Shown: positions 1 through 7,287 of the stretch, piece by piece
How positions within the stretch are numbered: position 1 is the stretch's first letter
How the letters are laid out: every line of letters begins with the position of its first letter
IMG/VR virus record: IMGVR_UViG_3300033978_000581
Coordinates: 1 to 24,688 of that record
Length of the DNA stretch: 24,688 bases
DNA from: a virus
Strand: one strand, 5' to 3'
The notes under the pieces: generated by a model
What the model was told of the DNA's origin: nothing
The model's input: the letters and a program-made list of their open reading frames with translations, nothing else
Databases searched by the model: none
Position numbers and translations under genes: made by a program

Positions 1-161
1 GCCATCGCATCCCCTGCCTTGGTCAGCCGCTCGACCTCGGCCTTGAGGCGGGTGCATTCGGCGTCCAGCTCGTTGCACATCTCCTTATAGCGGACGAGGT
101 CGGACCGAGCCTTGACCATCTCCCCCCACTTCTCAAAGGATACAGGGACGAAGCGGCTCAT
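1..161 (-). CDS. Small coiled-coil protein, 3' end outside the window
   Basis: The reading frame opens with ATG at 161 and stays open to the window edge, so at least 53 residues are present and the C-terminus is missing. It begins MSRFVPVSFEKWGEMVKA. From about residue 25 it shows a charged heptad-like pattern (MCNELDAECTRLKAEVERL) typical of a coiled coil. Its ATG overlaps the upstream stop by one base (TGATG), as is usual for translationally coupled genes in this leftward operon. I do not recognise a family and infer no function. Confidence 0.6.
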   Translation of the reverse strand, partial: MSRFVPVSFEKWGEMVKARSDLVRYKEMCNELDAECTRLKAEVERLTKAGDAM

Positions 162-403
162 CAGTTGTCGTAGCAGGCACGACGGATCGTGCGTTCGTAA
201 TGCTTCCAGCCGTAACCCGGAACGTAAGCGCGGACTCGTCCGACAGAATCCTTGCCAACTAGGCTAATCTGGATGCTGATGTCGTCAAAGTGGTAACTTA
301 ACGCCGTGCAATCCTTCGGCATATTCTCAATCATGTTAACGAGTTTATTATCGGCCCATGCCTCAAAGCCCAGGCGGTCGATTTGTTCTTTGTCAGGTTT
401 CAT
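161..403 (-). CDS. Hypothetical protein, 80 aa
   Basis: An 80-residue soluble protein with no membrane segment or motif that I recognise. Its ATG overlaps the stop of the dNMP kinase gene as ATGA, and its own stop overlaps the next start, so it sits in a tightly coupled operon. It is somewhat more AT-rich than its neighbours. The C-terminal third (YVPGYGWKHYERTIRRACYDN) is rich in aromatic and basic residues. Function unknown. Confidence 0.65.
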   Translation of the reverse strand: MKPDKEQIDRLGFEAWADNKLVNMIENMPKDCTALSYHFDDISIQISLVGKDSVGRVRAYVPGYGWKHYERTIRRACYDN

Positions 404-990
404 CGGTAGATGTGGTAGATTTCAGACGCTACGGCACGGACGCCGGCGGGGTCAACCGCCAATCGAGTATGCAAGACCTGCATGGACGCCATCATGTCCG
501 CCAAGCTTCCCGCCTCCTCGTCGTTCGCCGGCCCGTAGCCAGGCCGCTGCATCTCGACCGTCACGATCTGGGCGTCCAGATGCTTGGCCAAGAACAGGTA
601 CTCGTTCAGGTACCGCCAGTCCGACACCAAGGCCACGGGGCGTACGTCGAGCGGCGCGTAGTCCAAGAACATATGCACTTGGGCGTTCAGGTGCCGAGCG
701 AAGATATCTTTGTCCACCCCCCGGAGGGTGCGGCCTAATTCGACCAGCAGCCCCCTATGGCGGACCTTGAATTCTTCGGCGTGGAAGTCTCGCTCCCCGG
801 CCTTGAAGACCCCCATCGCCCGAAGCACGTCGTTCGCCCGGTCCTTCAGGACGTCGGCGAACTTGAAGACCTCGGCACGGCAACCGTTGCCATTGAAGTG
901 TTCCATCAGACAAGCGGCGAAGGTATCCTTCCCCGCGCGGGCGACGCCGGTGATCATGAAGACAAGCGGCTTGGTGTTTTTAGGCATCAT
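400..990 (-). CDS. Deoxynucleoside monophosphate kinase-like P-loop protein
   Basis: Likely phosphorylates dNMPs to dNDPs for phage DNA synthesis. From the ATG at 990 the protein has 196 residues. A P-loop lies at residues 15-23 (GVARAGKDT), where Asp follows the Lys as in T4-type phage dNMP kinases. This is followed by helix-rich sequence, a candidate Mg or substrate region (VDKDIFARHL) and a core strand VALVSDWRYLNE. A second ATG at 987 is equally possible. Longer upstream extensions overlap the helicase gene by over 130 bp and are rejected. The start overlaps the helicase stop (ATGATGCCTAA). The fold assignment is fairly secure; substrate specificity is inferred from family and context. 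Confidence 0.8.
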   Translation of the reverse strand: MMPKNTKPLVFMITGVARAGKDTFAACLMEHFNGNGCRAEVFKFADVLKDRANDVLRAMGVFKAGERDFHAEEFKVRHRGLLVELGRTLRGVDKDIFARHLNAQVHMFLDYAPLDVRPVALVSDWRYLNEYLFLAKHLDAQIVTVEMQRPGYGPANDEEAGSLADMMASMQVLHTRLAVDPAGVRAVASEIYHIYR

Positions 991-2467
991 AGTTATCGAA
1001 GATTCGTCCGTAGATTTTTTGCAGGGGGGACTGACGGCTCCCGCCCTTTTGCATCCGCCAGTCGGAGGAGATGGCCTTCGACGCCGAGTCCTTGGACAGA
1101 CGCTCGGCACCGCGCACCCCAAACTGTTGGAGTTTACGCACCTGCTTCACGGTGGCCAGATTAAGGGCTTCCCGTGCCTTCAGACGGGCGATCATCCAGT
1201 CGGCCTGGTCAGCCGTCATGCCACGGGCGTAAACGCCGTAGCGGGCCAGCTCGGTGGACTGGTAATGGAACATGGACGAGTCCGACGTCGCCGCCGGCAG
1301 GACGAAACCGAAGACGGCACAGGCGACGGACAGGTCGACCAGCCCCAGTTCCTTGGCCTCCTTCGTGGCCGACCGCTGCTCTTCGGCGGCGATACGGCGG
1401 AGCATGGCTTCCTCCGCCTGGCGGTCGCAACCTTGCGCGGCTTCCAGCGGGTCATGCGAACCCTGAATCTGGGCGGACTTGGCCTGCGGGTGAACCGTGA
1501 AGGCGTCCGCCGGCGTGAAGGAATTCTCGCCGCTGATCCACATAGGGTCGAGGATGAGGCAATCGGTCTTGCCGGGGGCCGTACGGAGTCCTCGCCCAAT
1601 CATCTGGCACCAAAGGGCGCGGGACTGGGTAGGACGCAGCAGGATGACGCAATCGGTCTCCGGGGCGTCGAAGCCTTCGGTGAACAGGTTGACGTTGCAA
1701 AGGACACGGAGGTCTCCGCTCTTGAAGGCGTCGACGGTGCCGGCACGGAACTTGCCGGTGCTGCCGTCGGCGTGGCCGGCTTCGACGCCGCGCTGGCGGA
1801 GATGGGCGACCAGGCGGAGCGAAGAGTCGACGTCCGGCAGGAAGGCGATTGCCTTCTTACGGTCCCAGCGGTTCAGCTCGGTCACGATGCTGTCGGCGAC
1901 CGCTTCCAAGGCGTCCTCGTAACCGCGCAGGCGGATGAGGCTCATCTCGACGGGCATCTTCTGGGCCATCGGGCGGACGAGGTGGCCCTGCTCGATAAGG
2001 GTGCGGATGGCGATCTCGTAGGCGGTCTCAAAGCCCACGGTCTCCAGACGCTGGCGGTCGAGTCGGTCAGGCGTGGCGGTAACGGCGACCTTCGGGCCGG
2101 TGAAGGCTGCGTTGAACTTGGCCCAAGACGAGGCGACGGCATGGTGGGCTTCGTCGAAGACGACCAGCGCGGTGGCCTTGTCTTCGGCGGAGATATGGTC
2201 GAAGTCGGCGGAGAAGACGGAGAGGGCTTCGCCGACCACGCCGGCACGGGTCATCGTCGCAGCCGCCTGGTCAATCAGTTCCTTGCGGTGGGCGACGAAG
2301 AAGCACTTGCGGTTCGTGCCGGCCTGCCAGCGGTGCATGATGCTGGAGGCGATGACTGTCTTGCCGGCACCCGTCGGAGCAATCACCAGCGGGTTGACGC
2401 CCTTGGCGAGGTGCGACAGCGCGGCGGTGACGGCGGCTTCCTGATAGTCTCGAAGTTTCAGTTCCAT
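980..2467 (-). CDS. SF2 DEAD/DEAH-box helicase
   Basis: An ATP-dependent superfamily 2 nucleic acid helicase of 495 residues, probably acting in phage replication or recombination. Visible motifs are Walker A at residues 30-37 (APTGAGKT), motif II DEAH at 105-108, motif III TATPDR at 130-135, and motif VI QMIGRGLR at 288-295. The N-terminal LRDYQEAAV is the usual Q-type motif of RecQ/Rad25/UvrB-like phage helicases. The last 180 residues form an uncharacterised C-terminal extension. The ATG at 2467 is chosen because it directly precedes the LRDYQ motif, whereas the longer frame runs into the upstream gene. The gap to the upstream stop is one base. Confidence 0.93.
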   Translation of the reverse strand: MELKLRDYQEAAVTAALSHLAKGVNPLVIAPTGAGKTVIASSIMHRWQAGTNRKCFFVAHRKELIDQAAATMTRAGVVGEALSVFSADFDHISAEDKATALVVFDEAHHAVASSWAKFNAAFTGPKVAVTATPDRLDRQRLETVGFETAYEIAIRTLIEQGHLVRPMAQKMPVEMSLIRLRGYEDALEAVADSIVTELNRWDRKKAIAFLPDVDSSLRLVAHLRQRGVEAGHADGSTGKFRAGTVDAFKSGDLRVLCNVNLFTEGFDAPETDCVILLRPTQSRALWCQMIGRGLRTAPGKTDCLILDPMWISGENSFTPADAFTVHPQAKSAQIQGSHDPLEAAQGCDRQAEEAMLRRIAAEEQRSATKEAKELGLVDLSVACAVFGFVLPAATSDSSMFHYQSTELARYGVYARGMTADQADWMIARLKAREALNLATVKQVRKLQQFGVRGAERLSKDSASKAISSDWRMQKGGSRQSPLQKIYGRIFDNYDA

Positions 2468-2468
2468 G

Positions 2469-2798
2469 TTAGGCGGCAACGACGGTGCGGTACTTGTTGG
2501 CGTCGAGGATCGTATACTGCGGACGCTTGCCGCCACGGACAAGGACGATATGCTCGCAGGTCGGGTCGAGTTGGACGCAACCGCGCAGTTCGGAAGCGGA
2601 GATACGCTTGTCGAACCAATAGCGGTTAGGCTCGCCGCCGTGGCAGTTGGTGACCTGACCGGCGTCGTAGGGCCATTTGCAAGTCCAGATGGAGTAAGCC
2701 CATTCGTTGGCGAACTCCGGCTTGAGCAGGCTGATGTTGATGCACTCCTTGTATTCGGCGAGGGCGAGGGCGAGTTCCTGTTTTTTGGTGATCTTCAT
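2469..2798 (-). CDS. Hypothetical protein, 109 aa
   Basis: A soluble protein starting MKITKKQELALALAEYKE. The ATG at 2798 follows an A/T-rich leader (TTATATACCC), and longer frames begin in the terminator region. It contains a Trp- and Cys-containing middle (YSIWTCKWPYDAGQVTNCHGG), possibly structural or metal-binding, but I recognise no family. It is the first gene after the leftward terminator at 2857-2884, so it probably heads a transcription unit with the helicase and kinase. Function unknown. Confidence 0.7.
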   Translation of the reverse strand: MKITKKQELALALAEYKECINISLLKPEFANEWAYSIWTCKWPYDAGQVTNCHGGEPNRYWFDKRISASELRGCVQLDPTCEHIVLVRGGKRPQYTILDANKYRTVVAA

Positions 2799-2856
2799 GG
2801 GTATATAATCGGGTGGCGTTCTTTGTTGTGTGCATCGGCGTCGGCAACACAAGCAC
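2799..2856 (-). promoter_or_regulatory. Candidate leftward promoter/leader for the helicase-kinase unit
   Basis: This short gap lies between a strong leftward terminator and the start at 2798. On the minus strand it contains an A/T-rich TTATATA immediately before CCCATG. I see no convincing -35 box, and the element lies so close to the ATG that it may instead be an A-rich translation leader. Position argues for a promoter; sequence support is weak. Confidence 0.35.
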
Positions 2857-2884
2857 AAAAAAGGAGGAACTTTCGTTCCCCCTT
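2857..2884 (-). terminator. Rho-independent terminator, leftward
   Basis: Read leftward, AAGGGGGAAC, a GAAA tetraloop and GTTCCTCCTT form a 10-bp stem with one G-T wobble. A run of T residues (plus-strand A at 2857-2862) follows directly. It lies 21 bp past the stop of the gene ending at 2906 and would separate the recombination genes from the helicase-kinase unit. Confidence 0.88.
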
Positions 2885-2905
2885 CGGTACCGGCTTTACC
2901 CCCCT

Positions 2906-3355
2906 TTAGAAGGGGTTCTGGGCGGGGCCACCGGGCAGGCGGGTGAAGAAGGACGCCTGGTAGGCCACCCCCTCCGAACCGTCCTTCTTGGTGTACTTAC
3001 GCTCGGTCACGCGCACCTTGAGCGTCCGACCCTTGGCACGGGCCAGAATCTTCTCAAGGAAGGTCTCGTCGACCTCCAGCTCGCCGCCGGCGACGTACTC
3101 CTTGACCTCCTCGTCCGTGGCCGAAGCAGCAAGGAACTGCTCCAGGCGTTCGTGACCGCCGTTCTTGTCCGGCTTGGCGAACAGGTCGCCGAAGACGGTT
3201 TCGCCTTCGTTAGTCACGAAGGTGATGCGGGCGTACAGGTCGGCGCGGGGCGGGAGGTAGTCCTGCTTCGCACCCTGCACGGTCGCCGTGTAGGTGCCGG
3301 CCTTGGAGACGTACTTGCGATCCTCGGCGGCGTTGGGGTTGAACTTGAATGCCAT
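2906..3355 (-). CDS. DUF669-like candidate ssDNA-binding protein
   Basis: A 149-residue protein beginning MAFKFNPNAAEDRKYVSKAG. The AGTYTATVQGAK strand followed by beta-rich sequence (LYARITFVTNEGETVFGDLF) and a C-terminal KGRTLKVRVTERKY strand resembles phage DUF669 proteins. Those are often encoded beside exonuclease/annealase pairs and are suspected to bind single-stranded DNA. It ends in a short AQNPF tail. It lies two genes from the exonuclease and in the same operon as the annealing protein. The family match is by eye, and the binding role is inferred from neighbours. Confidence 0.6.
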   Translation of the reverse strand: MAFKFNPNAAEDRKYVSKAGTYTATVQGAKQDYLPPRADLYARITFVTNEGETVFGDLFAKPDKNGGHERLEQFLAASATDEEVKEYVAGGELEVDETFLEKILARAKGRTLKVRVTERKYTKKDGSEGVAYQASFFTRLPGGPAQNPF

Positions 3356-3394
3356 GTTATGGTATTGGGTTATGGGTTGTGGTTTGGGGGAGAG

Positions 3395-3655
3395 TTATTC
3401 AACCTCGGGAATCAGGTGGACGGTGGAACCCTTCTTGTCGACGACGACCAAGTTGTCGAACTGATTACGGGCAACGTCCTTGAGCATACCGAAGATTTCG
3501 TCGGGCGTCTCGGACACCCACCAGCTCGTTCCGTGCTGCTCGCAGATGACCGTCGCATTGTGTGCGTCGTTACGAGCGAACGAGCTGATGCATTCAGGAT
3601 TGATGAACACCGGGTTTTTGTCGGCGTCGTATTTGTGGACTTTGATGTATAGCAT
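3395..3655 (-). CDS. Hypothetical protein, 86 aa
   Basis: Starts MLYIKVHKYDADKNPVFINPEC at the ATG at 3655; the longer frame overlaps the exonuclease stop and adds nothing protein-like. The strand pattern (LYIKVHKY, ATVICEQHGTSWWVSETPDE, LVVVDKKGSTVHLI) suggests a small all-beta protein. It resembles short phage or flagellar-type proteins that read 'I-x-V..I...I..V' around a ligand, but this is not specific. It sits between the exonuclease and the DUF669-like gene. Function unknown. Confidence 0.6.
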   Translation of the reverse strand: MLYIKVHKYDADKNPVFINPECISSFARNDAHNATVICEQHGTSWWVSETPDEIFGMLKDVARNQFDNLVVVDKKGSTVHLIPEVE

Positions 3656-3666
3656 GGTGGTGGAAA

Positions 3667-4455
3667 TTACTGCACCCACTTCGGGAGGGCGAGCGTCTGG
3701 ACTTCCTGCGGATAGCCCGGGTACTGCCGGAACTTGTTGCAGGAGGCGAAGAGGTCAATGGCGGAGTTCATCAGGGCGAGACCCTTCTGGTGCGCGGCCT
3801 CGTCGAGCGTATACGTCGCCCAGCAATTCGGGAAGTCCTTCTCGACGGCGAGGAAGACGAACTGGTCCGCATGGGCCAGCGTCATATACCACGCACTTTG
3901 CAAGAAATACATATAGTTGGCAATATCACGACCGAACGAATTCGCGCCGGCGTCCATCGTGGTTTTGATGTCTACCACGATACGCTTGCCGCTCTTCGTC
4001 GTGATGATGGCGTCGAGCCTGCCTTTGATGTCCGTGCCGTTGACACGTCCGACCATCGGGACTTCGGTGATCATCGACTCGCCGTCGAAGTCCTTCATCA
4101 GTTTGTCAAGGCCGGCACGGGCGGCGATGGACACATTGGTGACCAGCTCGCCGTCCTTCTGGCTGATGGCTTCTTGGCCAGGCTGAAGGGTGGATTGGAA
4201 TGCGGCCCAGATTTCTTTTCCCTCCTTGGTGCGCTTGTCGCAGTCCGGGGCGACGACCACGGTGGCGTCGAAGACCTTCGGCTGGAGCGAGGCGAGGTGG
4301 ATCAGGGAGCCGAGCCGCTGGGCAGGCGTCTGCTCCGTACGGTCACGGTCGAGGTAGGCGAGGTAGTGCGCGGGAGACCGCAGCAGTTCCTTGGCTCCGC
4401 TTTGGCTCAGGCCGGGATGGTTGTTATACTCTTCGTCGGGGATTTGTTTGCTCAT
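3667..4455 (-). CDS. RecE/RecB-type PD-(D/E)XK exonuclease
   Basis: Probable 5'-3' exonuclease that makes single-stranded tails for phage recombination (262 residues). Visible nuclease signature: His53 in the GSLIHLA helix, Asp148 in GRLDAI, Asp162-Ile-Lys164 in VVDIKTT, and a QxxxY motif at about 186-190 (LQSAWY). This order is that of RecB-family nucleases, including exodeoxyribonuclease VIII-like phage proteins. The N-terminal LSQSGAKELLRSPAHYLAYL is also characteristic of that phage family. The start at 4455 follows ATAATTCCC and lies 5 bp from the small upstream gene's stop. It pairs functionally with the RecT-like protein encoded two genes upstream. Confidence 0.85.
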   Translation of the reverse strand: MSKQIPDEEYNNHPGLSQSGAKELLRSPAHYLAYLDRDRTEQTPAQRLGSLIHLASLQPKVFDATVVVAPDCDKRTKEGKEIWAAFQSTLQPGQEAISQKDGELVTNVSIAARAGLDKLMKDFDGESMITEVPMVGRVNGTDIKGRLDAIITTKSGKRIVVDIKTTMDAGANSFGRDIANYMYFLQSAWYMTLAHADQFVFLAVEKDFPNCWATYTLDEAAHQKGLALMNSAIDLFASCNKFRQYPGYPQEVQTLALPKWVQ

Positions 4456-4460
4456 GGGAA

Positions 4461-4547
4461 TTATCGGTTGCGGTTGGAATCGATGAGGAGGAGGCACACG
4501 AACGTCAGGAAGATGTTCAGGCAGATGAGGAGTTTGGTTTCGTCCAT
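4461..4547 (-). CDS. 28-aa single-pass membrane peptide
   Basis: A very short frame, MDETKLLICLNIFLTFVCLL followed by LIDSNRNR. It has an acidic N-terminus, about 17 hydrophobic residues and a basic/polar end, which is a classic single transmembrane segment. Its ATG is 1 bp past the upstream stop and its stop is 5 bp before the exonuclease ATG, so it exactly fills an otherwise empty slot in a packed operon. The role is unknown; a membrane-active or host-directed peptide is possible but not shown. Confidence 0.5.
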   Translation of the reverse strand: MDETKLLICLNIFLTFVCLLLIDSNRNR

Positions 4548-4548
4548 T

Positions 4549-4791
4549 TCAGTTTTTGGTGAGGGTTCCGAAATTGGCCAGCGCGGCCGGGATGGCGTAA
4601 CTGCGAAGGTAGGTGATTTCCTTCATCAGTTCGACGTTCTTCTCGCGCAGGTCGTTCAGCTCAAGGCGTACCTCGAAACAGTTCTGGCTCATCTGGTGGA
4701 CGATCTGGGTCAACGCCTTCACCTGCTCTTCCGGCGAGCGGTCGGGCAGGGGCTTGAATTCGTGGATGATTTCTTCGGGGGTGTGGCTCAT
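4549..4791 (-). CDS. Hypothetical coiled-coil protein, 80 aa
   Basis: Starts MSHTPEEIIHEFKPLPDRSP at the ATG at 4791, overlapping the stop of the annealing protein as ATGA. Residues about 20-60 form a predicted helix or coiled coil (VKALTQIVHQMSQNCFEV then LELNDLREKNVELMKEITYL). No family is recognised. The coupled position suggests co-expression with the recombination genes. Confidence 0.65.
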   Translation of the reverse strand: MSHTPEEIIHEFKPLPDRSPEEQVKALTQIVHQMSQNCFEVRLELNDLREKNVELMKEITYLRSYAIPAALANFGTLTKN

Positions 4792-5546
4792 AGGGAAAGA
4801 TGCGAGTCGACGGCGGAAAGGAACGGGCCAGGCTTCTTGCAAAGGGTGTCGGCCAAGTCCTGCGAGATGTCTGCCCATCCCTGCTCGGGAGTCAAGTGGC
4901 CGACCTGCCGCAGCACTTCGACGGCGGCGTCCCGCTTGGCTTCAGGGACGAGTTCGTCGAGCGTGAGGGTATTCTGTCGGGCGACGGGGCGGGAGGGCGT
5001 GGCGTCGAGTTCTTCGACGGTGTAGGTGCCGAAGCAGCACTCCGGGGCGATGAGGCGGACGCCTTCGCTGATTGCACGGGCGGTCAACATCCGGCGCGGC
5101 CACTTCTTCCAGTTGTCCTTGAGCTTGCCGTCCTTGCCCAGCGCGGTGCCGTTGCCGACGTACTCCTTCATGTCGGCTACGATGTCGGCGGACGACGACC
5201 CCTTGCGGAAGGTGGCCTTCACCTTCTCGTCGGATCGCTCCGTCCAGACGACGGTGCCGCCGGCCTGCTGGAACTTGGCCAGCAAGGCGTCGGAGCGGAT
5301 GGCGAGCTGCCCTTGGATGAAGTGGTACGTCCGCGCCAGTTCCAGCGGGGACTTCTTTTCGACCATGCATTGCATGGCCAGAATCTCGCCCTGTTCGGGC
5401 TTATCCAGGCCGAAGATGCCGGACTTGAAGATGGCCAAGCCGAGGGTCTTGATCGCCTGCATCGGGTCGGAGATGCGGTCGTAGACGCCGGCGGCGGCAA
5501 GGTCGTGCGACTGGGGCGTCACGGGGACGAGTTCGTTGTTTTCCAT
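4788..5546 (-). CDS. RecT-like phage ssDNA-annealing protein
   Basis: A 252-residue protein whose central pattern matches a widespread phage recombinase group annotated as RecT-like. It has a helical segment about EKKSPLELARTYHFIQGQLA, then IRSDALLAKFQQAGG, then WPRRMLTARAISEGVRLIAP followed by GTYTVEEL. The invariant-looking 'ML.ARAISE..R..AP' and '.G.YT.EE' signatures are present. The partner exonuclease gene and DUF669-like gene follow in the same operon, the usual arrangement for exonuclease/annealase systems. The start at 5546 (TAACATG) is 1 bp from the upstream stop. I am fairly sure of the functional class and less sure of the exact Pfam family. Confidence 0.68.
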   Translation of the reverse strand: MENNELVPVTPQSHDLAAAGVYDRISDPMQAIKTLGLAIFKSGIFGLDKPEQGEILAMQCMVEKKSPLELARTYHFIQGQLAIRSDALLAKFQQAGGTVVWTERSDEKVKATFRKGSSSADIVADMKEYVGNGTALGKDGKLKDNWKKWPRRMLTARAISEGVRLIAPECCFGTYTVEELDATPSRPVARQNTLTLDELVPEAKRDAAVEVLRQVGHLTPEQGWADISQDLADTLCKKPGPFLSAVDSHLSL

Positions 5547-5547
5547 G

Positions 5548-5826
5548 TTATTTTTCTTCGACGATAAAGGTTCCATTGATGGCTACGAACTTCTCGTTTT
5601 TGTCGATGAAGTCGATGCCGGTGCCGTCAGCCCTGTAGGTGCTGTTGATATCCCAAGAGCGGATCGCTTTGCCGTTGGCGTCGAACAGGGTAACCTTGCG
5701 CTCCAGTCCGCTGACCCTTGAGGTAATGCCCTTGAGCGTCTGCCTGGTGCTATTCATTCGTGCCCATAGGACTACGCAGGCGACGGCACAGACGATTCCA
5801 ATGATGATGAAGGTTCTGTCTTTCAT
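5548..5826 (-). CDS. Membrane-anchored small protein, 92 aa
   Basis: Residues 5-22 (TFIIIGIVCAVACVVLWA) form a clear N-terminal membrane anchor. A short helical linker follows, then a C-terminal beta-rich domain (VTLFDANGKAIRSWDINS then GIDFIDKNEKFVAINGTFIVEE). The domain recalls small phage proteins with a 'D.nGk..r.w ... G.i.F.d..gk.v.i.Gt..i.e' pattern whose role is not known to me. It is probably exposed on one face of the inner membrane. Its ATG is 1 bp beyond the upstream stop (TGATATG). Confidence 0.65.
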   Translation of the reverse strand: MKDRTFIIIGIVCAVACVVLWARMNSTRQTLKGITSRVSGLERKVTLFDANGKAIRSWDINSTYRADGTGIDFIDKNEKFVAINGTFIVEEK

Positions 5827-5827
5827 A

Positions 5828-6037
5828 TCAGGCGACGGCCTTGGCGGCGGCGAGGAGTTTGCGGCTGGACACCCGGCGGAGGACGCCGTCGAGCATCATG
5901 TTGTAGGACACCTTCGTGTTGACGACGTAGGGCTTGAGCCGACGCGCCACGGTGCCGTCCGAAAGGACGACGTACTCGGTGTCAGGGATGGAAGCCAGCA
6001 GGCGAGCCGGCGGGGTCTTGATGAGTTTCGTGATCAT
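5828..6037 (-). CDS. Hypothetical protein, 69 aa
   Basis: Begins MITKLIKTPPARLLASIPDT at the ATG at 6037. The C-terminal half, basic with an NTKVSYNMMLDGVLRRVSSR segment, may be a small nucleic-acid-binding fold, but I recognise no family. The longer frame would overlap the RuvC-like gene by 37 bp and is not used. Confidence 0.6.
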   Translation of the reverse strand: MITKLIKTPPARLLASIPDTEYVVLSDGTVARRLKPYVVNTKVSYNMMLDGVLRRVSSRKLLAAAKAVA

Positions 6038-6048
6038 GGGAGGAGAAG

Positions 6049-6483
6049 TCAGAGGTTGAATTGCTGCGCGTGGGAGAGCAAGCAAAAAGCGTCAGCAGTT
6101 TTGAGCGTGATTTTTTCCACGCTGGGGAAGCGACGCTGGGCCTCCCGCTTCAGGACGTTCTTCCATTCCGTCGTGCTATGCCCGCCGCCCTTCTTCGTGC
6201 CGACGCCCATCGTCTTCTGCCACTCCTGCGGGGTCACCAGCACGACCTTGAATCCGCGCCCCTGCCACAGGCCGACAATCCAGCCGTAGGAGTAGCCCAG
6301 TTTGAACGACGCCGATGCCGGGATAGGGCCGACGAACGCCGGCACCTTCTCGATGACCACCGTCGTGTTGATCGGCGGACACAGTTCGACCAGGCCGTCG
6401 TTGTCGCCCCAAGTAATCTGGGAGCCTTCGTCCAGCACCCAGCCGCCGGACGCCCCCGGGTCGATGCAGAGGTAGGACTTCAT
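6049..6483 (-). CDS. RuvC-like Holliday junction resolvase
   Basis: A 144-residue RNase H-fold protein, probably resolving branched DNA before packaging. Acidic residues in the order of RuvC-like enzymes are visible: Asp8 in LCIDPGASGG, Glu45 in VVIEKVPAF and Asp131 in LKTADAFCLL. The central GYSYGWIVGLW and VTPQEWQKTMGV segments are also typical (the 'P..WQ......' of phage RuvC proteins). It belongs functionally with the exonuclease and annealing protein. The ATG at 6483 overlaps the upstream stop (ATGA type). Confidence 0.82.
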   Translation of the reverse strand: MKSYLCIDPGASGGWVLDEGSQITWGDNDGLVELCPPINTTVVIEKVPAFVGPIPASASFKLGYSYGWIVGLWQGRGFKVVLVTPQEWQKTMGVGTKKGGGHSTTEWKNVLKREAQRRFPSVEKITLKTADAFCLLSHAQQFNL

Positions 6484-6671
6484 GGTAGTTCAGGAAAAGG
6501 AATCCAGTATTCAGGGTTATATTCTTGATCGGTATATTTCATGCAGTCATGGCCTTCAACCTCGTACTTGGATTCGATACGACGAATCATAAAGATTTCC
6601 CCCACCTTCGGGTCGAGGGCAATAACCCAGACTCCTTCGGGTGCGGTGCTGATAGGTTTCCAGCCGCTCAT
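6480..6671 (-). CDS. DUF551-like protein, copy 1
   Basis: A 63-residue protein with the DUF551 layout: N-terminal WKPISTAPEGVWVIA, a variable middle, and C-terminal YWIPFPELP. DUF551 proteins are common in phages and of unknown function. A second member is encoded on the opposite arm at 13187-13387. The gene is AT-richer than its neighbours, and its ATG overlaps the stop of the muramidase-like gene. Confidence 0.72.
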   Translation of the reverse strand: MSGWKPISTAPEGVWVIALDPKVGEIFMIRRIESKYEVEGHDCMKYTDQEYNPEYWIPFPELP

Positions 6672-7141
6672 TTGGTCAGCTCCCGGTAGATGTTGCCCAC
6701 CCGCTCCGCAGCATCGGCCTTCGCCTTCGGCGCGGTGACCAGCGAGTGGCCTACCGCCTTCGCCCCGCTGAAGCCCATGCTGAAAGCCAGATAAATCTGC
6801 TCAGGCGAAGGCTTCAGGATGCCGTCGTCGACGAGCCGCTCCCGGCACCACGTCACATAGGCCACGGCAATCGCCCGCTGGTTCTCAGGCACCCGCCACT
6901 CCTTCCGGCTGATCTTCGGCAGGCCGTGCTTCTCACGCCATTGGTTGGCCGTAATCCAGGCGGCGACATGGACCTGCCAAGCCCCGACCGCTTTCGTGCC
7001 GTCGCCGACGGCGGCGTAGTTCATGCCGCTCTCGACCGCGCCGATGGCGTTCGTCAGGATGAGCAGTTCGGCCTTCTCCCGGGCTTCCGCAGGCATGGCC
7101 GCAAGCGTCGCAGCCAGCGTCATCAATAATGGATTCGTCAT
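6668..7141 (-). CDS. Secreted muramidase/lytic transglycosylase-like protein
   Basis: A 157-residue candidate peptidoglycan-cleaving enzyme. Residues 1-20 look like a signal peptide or signal-anchor (MTNPLLMTLAATLAAMPAEA), with a plausible cleavage after AEA. The domain opens with AIGAVESGMNYAAVGDGTKA then VGAWQVHVAAW. This matches the SLT/lysozyme pattern 'E-S-G...a.gDg.kaiGlwQi', with Glu37 as the likely catalytic acid. The C-terminal part is helical (IAVAYVTWCRERL, YLAFSMGFSGAKAVG). It is the promoter-proximal gene of the leftward operon, an unusual place for a lysis enzyme. A non-lytic cell-wall role is possible. Confidence 0.7.
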   Translation of the reverse strand: MTNPLLMTLAATLAAMPAEAREKAELLILTNAIGAVESGMNYAAVGDGTKAVGAWQVHVAAWITANQWREKHGLPKISRKEWRVPENQRAIAVAYVTWCRERLVDDGILKPSPEQIYLAFSMGFSGAKAVGHSLVTAPKAKADAAERVGNIYRELTK

Positions 7142-7182
7142 CCCCCTAGGGGTACCGCCCGAAAAAACAAAGGCAATGAAAT

Positions 7183-7189
7183 ATTTATA
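7183..7189 (-). promoter_or_regulatory. Candidate -10 element of the main leftward operon
   Basis: On the minus strand TATAAAT lies about 43 bp upstream of the ATG at 7141, in the only A/T-rich stretch before a tightly packed operon. No clear -35 hexamer is visible at standard spacing, so this is a positional guess. Confidence 0.3.
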
Positions 7190-7287
7190 CCCCGAGGGGG
7201 GGAAATCCTTCCGAAAAATAAAAGGGGTCGCAATATTTCAGGGGGTCGACGTTTTCGGATCATGCGCGTCGGCCATGCTTTGCCGGC

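Noticed and set aside
710-2629. 639-residue plus-strand open frame across the helicase
   Set aside because: Antisense to a helicase with all SF2 motifs; the composition is shadow-like and it runs against the operon direction.
3790-5025. 411-residue plus-strand frame opposite exonuclease and RecT-like gene
   Set aside because: The minus-strand genes are recognisable and tightly coupled; this frame is explained by codon bias.
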